From: Litorivicinus sp.
GTDB taxonomy: Bacteria; Pseudomonadota; Gammaproteobacteria; Pseudomonadales; Litorivicinaceae
Assembly: GCA_018402605.1 (NCBI GenBank)
Contig: JAGYIK010000026.1
Coordinates: forward strand, 1 to 12,995
Reading direction: 5' to 3'
DNA: 12,995 nucleotides
Part shown: piece after piece, positions 1 through 6,498 of the stretch
Position numbering within the stretch: position 1 is the stretch's first letter
Layout of the letters: every line of letters starts with the position of its first letter
Made by a program: the position numbers and the translations under genes
The notes under the pieces: generated by a model
The model's input: only the letters and a program-made list of their open reading frames with translations
Database searches by the model: none
What the model was told of the DNA's origin: nothing

Positions 1-68
1 AATACGATAACCGGAACCCCCATTGCGTCGAGTAGTTTTCGGGACTCGTCCGACGCAAGGGCTCGCAT
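1..68 (-). CDS. Partial unidentified ORF after leuA
   Basis: An ATG overlaps the leuA stop by one base (TAATG) and opens a frame that stays open for 22 codons to the window edge. The visible peptide is MRALASDESRKLLDAMGVPV followed by I-V. The stop-start overlap suggests translational coupling to leuA, which is the main reason to call it a gene. I do not recognise the product; an amphipathic helix followed by a hydrophobic beta-strand is all that can be seen. It could also be a chance open frame, since only 67 bases are visible. Confidence 0.35.
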   Translation of the reverse strand, partial: MRALASDESRKLLDAMGVPVIV

Positions 69-1618
69 TAGATGCCTTCTGATTTTTGCGGGTGCTGCCG
101 ATCCAGAGGACGCTCCATCAGGTTCAACGCATGCAAATAGGCCTTTGCTGAGGCGACCACGATGTCCGTATCTGCACCGAGCCCATTCACAATACGACCG
201 GACCGCTCCAAGCGGACAGTGACCTCGCCTTGTGAGTCTGTGCCTGTTGTGATCGCGTTAACCGAATACAACTGAAGATCAGCACCACTCTTGGCAACAG
301 ATTCGATCGCTTTGTACACCGCGTCCACTGGCCCATCACCGTGACCTTCCGCTTCGACGCGATGTCCGTCCACGTTCAGGGTAATGTGCGCAATCGGCGC
401 GATACCCAACTTCGATGTCACATTAAGATCAGCTAAATCATAGCGTGCGAACTCAGATTCAATCTGTTGCGCATTCAGTAACGCATGCAGATCTTCATCA
501 AAAATCTCATGCTTTCGATCCGCCAAATCCTTGAACCGCACAAACGCATCATTCAAAGCCTCGTCATCGGCCAGAATAATACCAAGTTCATCCAATCGTG
601 ATTTAAAGGCGGCGCGCCCGGAGTGTTTACCCAAAACCATCTTGTTGGTGTTCCAGCCCACATCTTCAGCACGCATGATTTCATATGTTTCGCGATGTTT
701 TAGCACGCCATCCTGGTGGATTCCGGACTCATGGGCAAAGGCATTGGCACCGACAATCGCCTTATTTGGCTGCACTGGGAAGCCAGTAATCGACGACACC
801 AAACGTGAGGTCGGCACAATATGTGTTGCATCGATGTGTGTCTCCACATCAACGATATCCGCGCGCGTACGAATGGCCATGACCACCTCTTCAAGCGAGG
901 TATTGCCAGCGCGCTCACCGAGTCCGTTGATCGTACACTCGATTTGCCGACAGCCTGCGCGGACCGCAGCCAAGGAATTTGCCACAGCCAATCCCAGATC
1001 GTTGTGGCAATGGACCGAAAAAATCGCCTTGTCGGCATTCGGAATTTTCGTTAACAGTTCACGAATGGTTTCTTCAATCTGGAATGGGAGGTTATATCCG
1101 ACTGTATCTGGGAAGTTACACGTGGTTGCCCCGGCATCAATCACCGCCTCAAAAACACGGGCCAGAAAATCGATATCCGACCGACCGGCATCTTCTGCGG
1201 AGAACTCAACATCGTCGGTATACTGACGCGCTTTCTTCACCGCGCGAACGGCCTGCTCAATCACCGCCTCCGGCTCCATTTTGAGCTTGTGCTGCATATG
1301 GATTGGGCTGGTCGCAATAAAGGTGTGAATGCGACGACGCGGCGCAGGAGCAATCGCTGCCGCTGCCGCTTCGATATCCTTATCAAGCGCCCGTGCAAGA
1401 CTACAGATTGTCGACTCAGTTACCGCCTTGGCGACAGCGTTGACAGCCTCGAAATCACCAGGGCTCGCCACCGCAAATCCGGCTTCGATCACATCGACCT
1501 TGAGTCGCTCAAGTGCTTTTGCAATGCGAACCTTTTCATCCCGAGTCATGGATGCCCCGGGGCTTTGTTCACCATCACGAAGTGTGGTGTCAAAAATAAT
1601 AAGTTGATCTTTTGCCAT
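68..1618 (-). CDS. leuA: 2-isopropylmalate synthase
   Basis: LeuA condenses acetyl-CoA with 2-oxoisovalerate, the first committed step of leucine synthesis, in the cytoplasm. The 516-residue frame is complete and of normal length for the bacterial long form. The N-terminal TIM-barrel carries DTTLRDGEQSPG (residues 10-21), the metal-binding HCHND (203-207), the GLGERAGN signature (232-239) and HESGIHQDG (296-304). The C-terminal part from about residue 395 fits the LeuA allosteric domain that binds leucine, so feedback inhibition is expected. The ATG at 1618 is preceded by GGAGA at good spacing. It is the last identified gene of the run that begins at ilvB. A Leu-rich mini-ORF and hairpin lie upstream and may control it. 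No frame damage is seen. Confidence 0.97.
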   Translation of the reverse strand: MAKDQLIIFDTTLRDGEQSPGASMTRDEKVRIAKALERLKVDVIEAGFAVASPGDFEAVNAVAKAVTESTICSLARALDKDIEAAAAAIAPAPRRRIHTFIATSPIHMQHKLKMEPEAVIEQAVRAVKKARQYTDDVEFSAEDAGRSDIDFLARVFEAVIDAGATTCNFPDTVGYNLPFQIEETIRELLTKIPNADKAIFSVHCHNDLGLAVANSLAAVRAGCRQIECTINGLGERAGNTSLEEVVMAIRTRADIVDVETHIDATHIVPTSRLVSSITGFPVQPNKAIVGANAFAHESGIHQDGVLKHRETYEIMRAEDVGWNTNKMVLGKHSGRAAFKSRLDELGIILADDEALNDAFVRFKDLADRKHEIFDEDLHALLNAQQIESEFARYDLADLNVTSKLGIAPIAHITLNVDGHRVEAEGHGDGPVDAVYKAIESVAKSGADLQLYSVNAITTGTDSQGEVTVRLERSGRIVNGLGADTDIVVASAKAYLHALNLMERPLDRQHPQKSEGI

Positions 1619-1690
1619 CGTTGTTCTCCGCAGACAACCGCATTGCCTGACTATATAAAAAAGATAAAAACGAAAAGAAACACAGAAGAG

Positions 1691-1710
1691 GACCGCCCGT
1701 CAGGGCAGTC
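1691..1710 (-). terminator. Hairpin with T-rich tail upstream of leuA (terminator or attenuator)
   Basis: On the minus strand GACTGCCC-TGAC-GGGCGGTC forms an 8-bp stem (one G-T pair) with a 4-base loop. It is followed, after a few bases, by a long pyrimidine-rich stretch with runs of 4, 5 and 6 T (about 1655-1690). It could terminate the transcript coming from the DUF1330 gene, or act as a leuA attenuator, because the stop codon of the upstream Leu-rich mini-ORF lies in its loop. The T-run does not directly abut the stem, which weakens the call as a strong intrinsic terminator. Confidence 0.5.
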
Positions 1711-1753
1711 GAAGACCAAGGAGCTTTGCACTGTTCATGGCGATGATGTTCAT
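1700..1753 (-). CDS. Candidate leucine leader peptide of leuA
   Basis: An ATG at 1753 opens a 17-codon frame reading MNIIAMNSAKLLGLRLP and then TGA. Four of the six codons 11-16 are leucine (CTC, CTT, CTT, CTG). The Leu codons run straight into the left arm of the hairpin at 1691-1710, and the stop is in its loop. A peptide rich in the end-product amino acid, next to a hairpin and before the biosynthetic gene, is the classic sign of ribosome-mediated attenuation (compare enterobacterial leuL). Against it: neither ATG (1753, or the internal one at 1738) has a clear Shine-Dalgarno, and I see no strong competing antiterminator, only a 5-base AGTCG/CGACT match upstream. A stalled ribosome could instead directly cover the terminator arm. 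Confidence 0.35.
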   Translation of the reverse strand: MNIIAMNSAKLLGLRLP

Positions 1754-1799
1754 AGCCCGAGAATGCCAAGAAGCCGACTCTGACGCAAGTTTGTTTTTT

Positions 1800-1826
1800 C
1801 GATCTATCCGATTTATCGAATCTATC
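1800..1826. repeat. Three degenerate 9-bp tandem repeats
   Basis: Plus strand reads CGATCTATC, CGATTTATC, GAATCTATC in direct succession, followed by GATCGAGTC. The AT-rich iterations fill the gap between the DUF1330 gene stop and the candidate leuA leader. They could be an operator or simply low-complexity intergenic DNA. No function can be read from sequence alone. Confidence 0.4.
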
Positions 1827-1833
1827 GATCGAG

Positions 1834-2123
1834 TCAGGCGCCCTCGATGATTCGAAAATCACGATCCACACCGTCACCCAGCGCGACCAAGGCCTCCTGA
1901 TATGCTGGCGATTGGTAGGCGGCCTTTGCAGCATCAACAGACGGCCACTCCACAATCACAGTGCGTTCTTTTAAACCCGACCCCGACGCATAGACGGCAG
2001 CTCCCCGCACCAAAAACCGCCCGCCTGCCGATTCAATGGCTGGCTTTGCGAGGCCGCATAGCCCGCGAGTTTATCGGCGTCAAAAATCTCCCGATAGCAA
2101 CTGACCCAATATCCTTTTTGCAT
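1834..2123 (-). pseudogene. DUF1330-type small protein, one frameshift
   Basis: The start ATG at 2123 reads MQKGYWVSCYREIFDADKLA. The same protein continues one frame over from about position 2055 as AKPAIESAGGRFLVRGAAVY, then KERTVIVEWPS, and ends DFRIIEGA-stop at 1834. The span is 290 nt, exactly one base short of a 96-residue protein, so a single-base deletion near GCGGCC at about 2055-2060 explains the break. The order GYW, DxDKLxxY, GGRFLVRG and RTVIVEWPS is typical of the small ferredoxin-fold DUF1330 family, whose function is not established. AGAGGA lies upstream of the ATG, and the previous gene stops 4 bases before it, so it looks like an operon member. I infer that the real gene is intact and the shift is a sequence error, but a true mutation is possible. 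Confidence 0.75.
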
Positions 2124-2127
2124 TGAA

Positions 2128-2379
2128 TTATTCCTCTGAATTGGGATTAAAGCGTTCTAGCCAAGTGGCGATCTTCATTCCGCCCAATGTGAGTGATGAG
2201 ACGACCGCAACACCCACCATGAGTTCAATGAAGTGTCCAGATTGTGGACGCAAAGCAAAAAATAAAACCAGTCCCAATGCAAATCCAGAGCCGCCCCAGA
2301 GGACCTCACGTTTGGCCTTATCTTCCGAGACCTCTGGCAGATCTGCTTTAAATAGACTCCGCTTACCGCCTCTACGCAT
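2128..2379 (-). CDS. Small two-helix membrane protein, unidentified
   Basis: From ATG 2379 the frame encodes 83 residues; a GTG at 2394 would add five. The start overlaps the pssA 3' end by 8 bases, which suggests translational coupling. The N-terminus is basic (MRRGGKRS), followed by a charged segment and two hydrophobic stretches, about residues 27-46 (VLWGGSGFALGLVLFFAL) and 52-76 (FIELMVGVAVVSSLTLGGMK), and a polar tail ending NPNSEE. This predicts an inner-membrane protein with a short loop between helices. I do not recognise the family. The tight position between pssA and the DUF1330 gene hints at co-expression with phospholipid synthesis but does not prove a role there. Confidence 0.7.
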   Translation of the reverse strand: MRRGGKRSLFKADLPEVSEDKAKREVLWGGSGFALGLVLFFALRPQSGHFIELMVGVAVVSSLTLGGMKIATWLERFNPNSEE

Positions 2380-3112
2380 CGATCTCAGGCCCACCTTTGC
2401 CTCGGTGTTTCAACCACAAGACCGGCCCACTAATCAGATACAGTGCCGTCAATCCGAACAGAACCCGCGGCGGATCGAGGGAAATGAAGGCAAAGACAAG
2501 GGCAACCACCATGATGGCCAGCAGCGGTACTCGCGCCTTGAGATCGGAGTTTTTAAACGAAGGATAGGGAACTGAAGATACCATCAGAAGACCGCAAATC
2601 GCCGTCAACACCACCATCGTCAACGCCACAGTCTCGCCTTGGATACTTGAATCAACAAGGGTCCATACCGCAGCAGCTAAAAAGTACGCCGCAGCCGGAC
2701 ACGCCAATCCGACAAAATAGTTGGAATCGACCACTTCACGCTGCACATTAAAGCGTGCCAACCGAAGTGCCGTTCCGGCAACATAGATAAAGGCCGCAAC
2801 CCAACCCAGTTTGCCAAGCGCCGACAATGACCAACTAAACACCAACACAGCCGGCGCGACCCCAAAAGCGACCACGTCACTCAAAGAATCATACTGTGCG
2901 CCAAACTCGCTCTGAGTGTTGGTTAAGCGCGCAACGCGACCATCGAGCCCATCAAATAGACCCGATACTAAGATCGCGATGGCGGCCGTCTCAAACAGTC
3001 CCACACCTTGGTGCACTGCCCGCGTCGCCGTAATAATAGAAAAGAAACCCGCCAGCAGCGCCGCCGTGGTGAGGAGATTCGGGAGAAGATAGATGCCTTT
3101 CGGTTGCGTCAT
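2372..3112 (-). CDS. pssA: CDP-diacylglycerol-serine O-phosphatidyltransferase
   Basis: PssA joins CDP-diacylglycerol and serine to give phosphatidylserine, the precursor of phosphatidylethanolamine, in the inner membrane. The CDP-alcohol phosphatidyltransferase signature DGxxARx8GxxxDxxxD is perfect: DGRVAR, then LTNTQSEF, G-AQY-D-SLS-D. Several hydrophobic helices flank it, and the length (246 residues) fits the short integral-membrane subclass, not the peripheral E. coli type. I chose ATG 3112 (MTQPKGIYLLPNLLT) because homologues usually start this way; ATG 3139 would add nine residues (MRAFGPAVA) encoded by a GC-rich hairpin. Neither start has a clear Shine-Dalgarno. It follows ilvC closely; ilvC-(psd)-pssA-leuA is a known order in beta/gammaproteobacteria, and psd is absent here. 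Confidence 0.93.
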   Translation of the reverse strand: MTQPKGIYLLPNLLTTAALLAGFFSIITATRAVHQGVGLFETAAIAILVSGLFDGLDGRVARLTNTQSEFGAQYDSLSDVVAFGVAPAVLVFSWSLSALGKLGWVAAFIYVAGTALRLARFNVQREVVDSNYFVGLACPAAAYFLAAAVWTLVDSSIQGETVALTMVVLTAICGLLMVSSVPYPSFKNSDLKARVPLLAIMVVALVFAFISLDPPRVLFGLTALYLISGPVLWLKHRGKGGPEIDA

Positions 3113-3119
3113 AGCGACT

Positions 3120-3137
3120 GCGGGCCCGAAGGCCCGC
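3120..3137 (-). promoter_or_regulatory. Perfect GC-rich hairpin with TTCG loop between ilvC and pssA
   Basis: Minus strand reads GCGGGCC-TTCG-GGCCCGC: a perfect 7-bp stem of G-C pairs only, capped by a UUCG tetraloop, among the most stable RNA hairpins. It lies 8 bases after the ilvC stop and 7 bases before the preferred pssA ATG. No T-tract follows, so it is unlikely to be a complete intrinsic terminator. It may protect the ilvC 3' end, mark a processing point, or reduce pssA translation. If pssA starts at 3139 it would be coding. Confidence 0.6.
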
Positions 3138-3145
3138 ATCCAACA

Positions 3146-4162
3146 TCAGTTCTTGGTTTGATCAACGAGCTTATTCGCTGCAATCCAAGGCATCATTCCA
3201 CGCAATTGCCCACCAACCACTTCGATTTGATGCGCAGCATTATTGCGACGACGCGCAGTCATCGAAGGATAGTTCGATTGACCTTCTGCGATGAACATCT
3301 TGGCATATTCACCGTCTTGGATCCGGCGCAACGCTTCACGCATCGCATAGCGCGACTCTTCGTTGATCACCTCAGGACCTGTGACGTACTCACCGAATTC
3401 TGCATTGTTGGAAATCGAGTAGTTCATGTTGGCGATACCGCCTTCGTACATCAAATCCACAATCAACTTCAGCTCATGTAGGCACTCAAAATAGGCCATC
3501 TCTGGCGCGTAGCCCGCATCAACCAGGGTTTCAAATCCGGCCTTGACCAATTCAACACAACCACCGCAAAGCACTGCCTGCTCACCGAACAAATCCGTCT
3601 CGGTTTCGTCTTTGAAGGTGGTTTCGATAATGCCGGTACGACCACCGCCAACACCTGAGGCATAGGACATCGCGACGCTCTTCGCGTTACCCGATGCATC
3701 TTGGTGAATCGCCACTAAATCTGGCACACCACCACCACGGACATATTCGCTGCGGACCGTGTGACCCGGTGCTTTCGGGGCAATCATGATCACGTCGAGA
3801 TCGGCACGTGGCACGACTTGGTTGTAGTGGATCGAGAAGCCATGTGAAAACGCCAAGGTTGCGCCTTGCTTGATGTTTGGCTCGATTTCATCACGGTACA
3901 ACTGACCATGGAATTCATCGGGAGTCAGGATCATGACCAGATCGGCTTGTGCGACAGCTTGTGCCACATCCATCACTTTCAGACCCGCCGACTCTGCTTT
4001 CGCAACAGAAGAGGAACCTTTCCGGAGACCCACTGTCACGTCGACACCTGAATCTTTCAGGTTGCACGCTTGTGCATGTCCCTGTGAGCCATAACCAATA
4101 ACCGAAACTTTCATTCCCTGAATGATCGAAAGGTCGCAATCTTTATCGTAATACACCTGCAT
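3146..4162 (-). CDS. ilvC: Ketol-acid reductoisomerase (class I, NADP+)
   Basis: IlvC isomerises and reduces acetolactate and acetohydroxybutyrate to the dihydroxyacids, the second common step of valine/isoleucine synthesis and a source of leucine precursor. The frame is complete at 338 residues, typical of the short class I enzyme. It shows the nucleotide-binding GYGSQGHA (residues 23-30), the cofactor loop LRKGSSS (46-52), catalytic H107 in SHGFSIHYNQ, the APKAPGHTVR signature (128-137), and the Mg ligands D190 and E194 in ETDLFGEQ with E226 and E230. The loop Arg-Lys and Ser residues favour NADPH. The start ATG has GAGAGGA upstream. It lies 32 bases after ilvN and is intact. Confidence 0.97.
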   Translation of the reverse strand: MQVYYDKDCDLSIIQGMKVSVIGYGSQGHAQACNLKDSGVDVTVGLRKGSSSVAKAESAGLKVMDVAQAVAQADLVMILTPDEFHGQLYRDEIEPNIKQGATLAFSHGFSIHYNQVVPRADLDVIMIAPKAPGHTVRSEYVRGGGVPDLVAIHQDASGNAKSVAMSYASGVGGGRTGIIETTFKDETETDLFGEQAVLCGGCVELVKAGFETLVDAGYAPEMAYFECLHELKLIVDLMYEGGIANMNYSISNNAEFGEYVTGPEVINEESRYAMREALRRIQDGEYAKMFIAEGQSNYPSMTARRRNNAAHQIEVVGGQLRGMMPWIAANKLVDQTKN

Positions 4163-4194
4163 GAACTCTGTTCCTCTCTTAAAATTGGCGCGTC

Positions 4195-4686
4195 TTAAAC
4201 TGACAACACACGCTCTCCGCGTGATATTCCACTGACACCACTGCGAACGACTTCCAAAATCGCCGCGGAGCCGATGGCTTCAATAAATGCATCCAGCTTG
4301 TCGCTAGCACCCGTTAACTGCACTGTGAACATCGATGGGGTCACGTCAACGATCTGGCCACGGAATATATCACTGGTCCGTTTCACCTCAGCACGCTGCG
4401 CACCTGTTGCTTTGATCTTGATCAGCATAAGTTCACGCTCAATGTGCTCACCCTCGGTCAAATCAACCAACTTCACTACATCAATCAGCTTATTGAGTTG
4501 CTTGGTGATTTGTTCGACGACCGTATCATCACCCTTGGTTGTTACCGTCAGTCGAGACAGGGTCTCGTCTTCCGTAGGGGCAACCGTGAGCGATTCGATG
4601 TTGTATCCCCGTTGCGAGAAGAGCCCCACCACGCGGGACAGGGCGCCAGGTTCGTTCTCCATCAATACAGAAATGATGTGTCTCAC
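4195..4686 (-). CDS. ilvN: Acetohydroxyacid synthase regulatory subunit
   Basis: The 163-residue protein matches the size of the E. coli small subunit IlvH. An N-terminal ACT domain (about residues 3-76) begins RHIISVLMENEPGALSRVVG; N11 and G14 correspond to positions that matter for valine binding in the family, so valine feedback control is likely. The C-terminal half (about 85-160) carries IKATGAQRAEVKR and the segment DVTPSMFTVQLTG that are usual for the family. It starts with GTG, and GTGA overlaps the ilvB stop by 4 bases, a coupling that fits 1:1 subunit production. The symbol ilvH would serve equally well. No frame damage. Confidence 0.96.
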   Translation of the reverse strand: MRHIISVLMENEPGALSRVVGLFSQRGYNIESLTVAPTEDETLSRLTVTTKGDDTVVEQITKQLNKLIDVVKLVDLTEGEHIERELMLIKIKATGAQRAEVKRTSDIFRGQIVDVTPSMFTVQLTGASDKLDAFIEAIGSAAILEVVRSGVSGISRGERVLSV

Positions 4687-6418
4687 TTGGTACGCTCCGT
4701 CTTACTCAAGATCATGTCCTTCATTGACCCCGTGGCAATGTGCATCGGATAGACGTGCTCGTCTGGGTCGACGTCGATGTCCATAAAGACCACGCGGTCT
4801 TTCATGGCAAAACACTCTTCCATTTTTGCTCTCAGCTCAGATGGCTTGGTCACCTTCATTCCAACATGACCATAGGCCTCTGCCAGCTTGACAAAATCAG
4901 GCAATGAATCCTGATAGGTCGAAGCAGCGTAACGACCACCGTATTGCATGTCTTGCCATTGCTTCACCATGCCAAGCGCCGCGTTATTCAAGTTGATAAT
5001 CTTCACAGGCATATTGTATTGCGTGCAGGTTGAGAGCTCTTCGATACACATCTGGATCGAACCTTCACCGGTGACCACAGCGACCATGCTATCGGGGTGC
5101 GCCAACTGCACGCCCATGGCTGCCGGAAGGCCAAAGCCCATGGTGCCAAGCCCGCCTGAGTTGATCCAACGTCTTGGCTTATCGTACTTGTAGTACTGAG
5201 CCGCAAACATCTGGTGCTGACCCACGTCCGAACACACAAACGCGTCGCCACCCGTGACGTCATACAGTGTTTTAATCACATCCTGAGGCATGATTTTCTC
5301 ACCGCGAACATACCGGTCGCCGGTCCACAGACCGTGCTGTTCACGCCATCCTTTGATGGTGGTCCACCAACTGGCTAGCGCCTCTTTGTCGGGCGTTTCA
5401 TTCGACTGCGACAACATGTCACGCATGTCCGCCAACACCGACTTCACAGGCCCAACCAGAGGCACTTCGATGTGACGCACTGTCTTCTGAATCGATGCTG
5501 GATCAATATCGATGTGGATAATGCGCGCATTGGGGCAGAATTTTTTCGGATTGTTGGTCACACGGTCGTCAAACCGCGCACCAACAGCAAAGATCACATC
5601 GGCCTGATGCATCGCTTGGTTGGCTTCGTAGAACCCATGCATACCGAGCATGCCAATGAACTGGTCATCCGATCCAGGATAGGCACCAAGCCCCATCAGT
5701 GTGTTTGTGACCGGATAACCCAGTTGTCTCGCGATCGCAGTCAACTCATCTGCAGCATTACCTAGGACCACACCACCACCGGCATAAATCACAGGGCGTT
5801 TTGCTTCCAACAATAGATCCAATGCTTTGCGGATCTGTCCTGCATGACCTTTTTGTGCTGGCGTATAGGACCGGAGCTTGACCGTGTCCGGATAGACAAA
5901 CGGACGTTTCTCCGCTGGCGCTGTCATGTCTTTTGGCACACATCCACCACCACAGGGCCTGGGCATGACCGGTCTTGGCGATGTGGAAGGCTTTTTCATG
6001 ACCTCAGGAATTTCTTCGATCGAGCAAATCAAAAATGAGTGTTTTACGATCAGTCTTGAGCAACCAATCATGTCCGTTTCTTGGAACGCATCCGGATCAA
6101 TCAAGTGGCTTGGCACGTTACCGGAGATGATGACCAATGGAATGGAGTCCATATACGCAGTCGCGATCCCAGTGATGGCATTCATGCGCCGGGGCGCAGG
6201 AGTGACCAACACCGACTTCACCGTGGCTCGCGCAAGCCATCCCGGCCGCATCACACACCTGCTTGTTCGTGACGCACTAAAATGTGCTCCACAGCATCTT
6301 GCTGATACAACGCATCATAGATGTGAAGGACCGCACCCCCAGGATAGCCAAAAATCATTTTGACTCCCTCTTCCTTCAGGGCACGCATAATCATCTCGCC
6401 GCCAGAAAGCAATTCCAC
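4683..6418 (-). pseudogene. ilvB: Acetohydroxyacid synthase catalytic subunit, several frameshifts in 5' third
   Basis: This ThDP enzyme makes acetolactate and acetohydroxybutyrate with IlvN. GTG 6418 (GAGGG upstream) opens a normal N-terminus, VELLSGGEMIMRALKEEGVK, with FGYPGGAV and the catalytic Glu in RHEQA, but stops at 6251-6253 after 55 codons. The next frame carries RATVKSVLVT, TGIATAYMDSIPLVIISG, DAFQETDM, then everything to the stop: RFDDRVTNN, SGGLGTMGFGLPAAMG, TGEGSIQ with LNN (ThDP motif) and MVKQWQD. Within it, residues where AFxIAxxGRPGPVVVDVPKD is expected are scrambled (about 5940-5992) and TSGPGATNA reads TPAPRRMNA (about 6185-6200). One A missing from an A-run after ATG, and a duplicated GTG, explain the former. 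Length otherwise fits about 578 residues. I infer an intact gene with sequence errors; real inactivation would be expected to block this AHAS. ilvI is an equally valid symbol. Confidence 0.9.
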
Positions 6419-6452
6419 TTCCGACCCTCTTTCTTGGTTAGGTAAACGCGGA

Positions 6453-6480
6453 ATTGTGACAGTCCCTGACGGCCTGTCAA
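6453..6480 (-). promoter_or_regulatory. Candidate sigma-70 promoter of the ilvB operon, with overlapping dyad
   Basis: Between the clpB stop and the ilvB GTG the minus strand has a perfect -35 TTGACA (6480-6475), a 16-base spacer and CACAAT (6458-6453, 4 of 6 matches to TATAAT). Transcription would begin near 6446, leaving a leader of roughly 30 bases, too short for a classic ilv leader peptide. A TGACAG-N11-CTGTCA dyad (6479-6457) overlaps the -35 and spacer and could bind a repressor. The promoter would separate ilvBNC-leuA from clpB. Confidence 0.5.
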
Positions 6481-6498
6481 CTCACAGCGTGCAGATCA

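Noticed and set aside
1289..1783. 164-codon plus-strand frame over the leuA start and leader
   Set aside because: Basic, featureless product antisense to leuA; no ribosome site seen.
1590..1955. 121-codon minus-strand frame spanning DUF1330 end, leader and leuA start
   Set aside because: It is out of frame with the DUF1330 protein and with leuA, and its product has no domain.
4274..4786. 170-codon plus-strand frame opposite ilvN and ilvB
   Set aside because: Shadow of the well-supported ilvN/ilvB frames.
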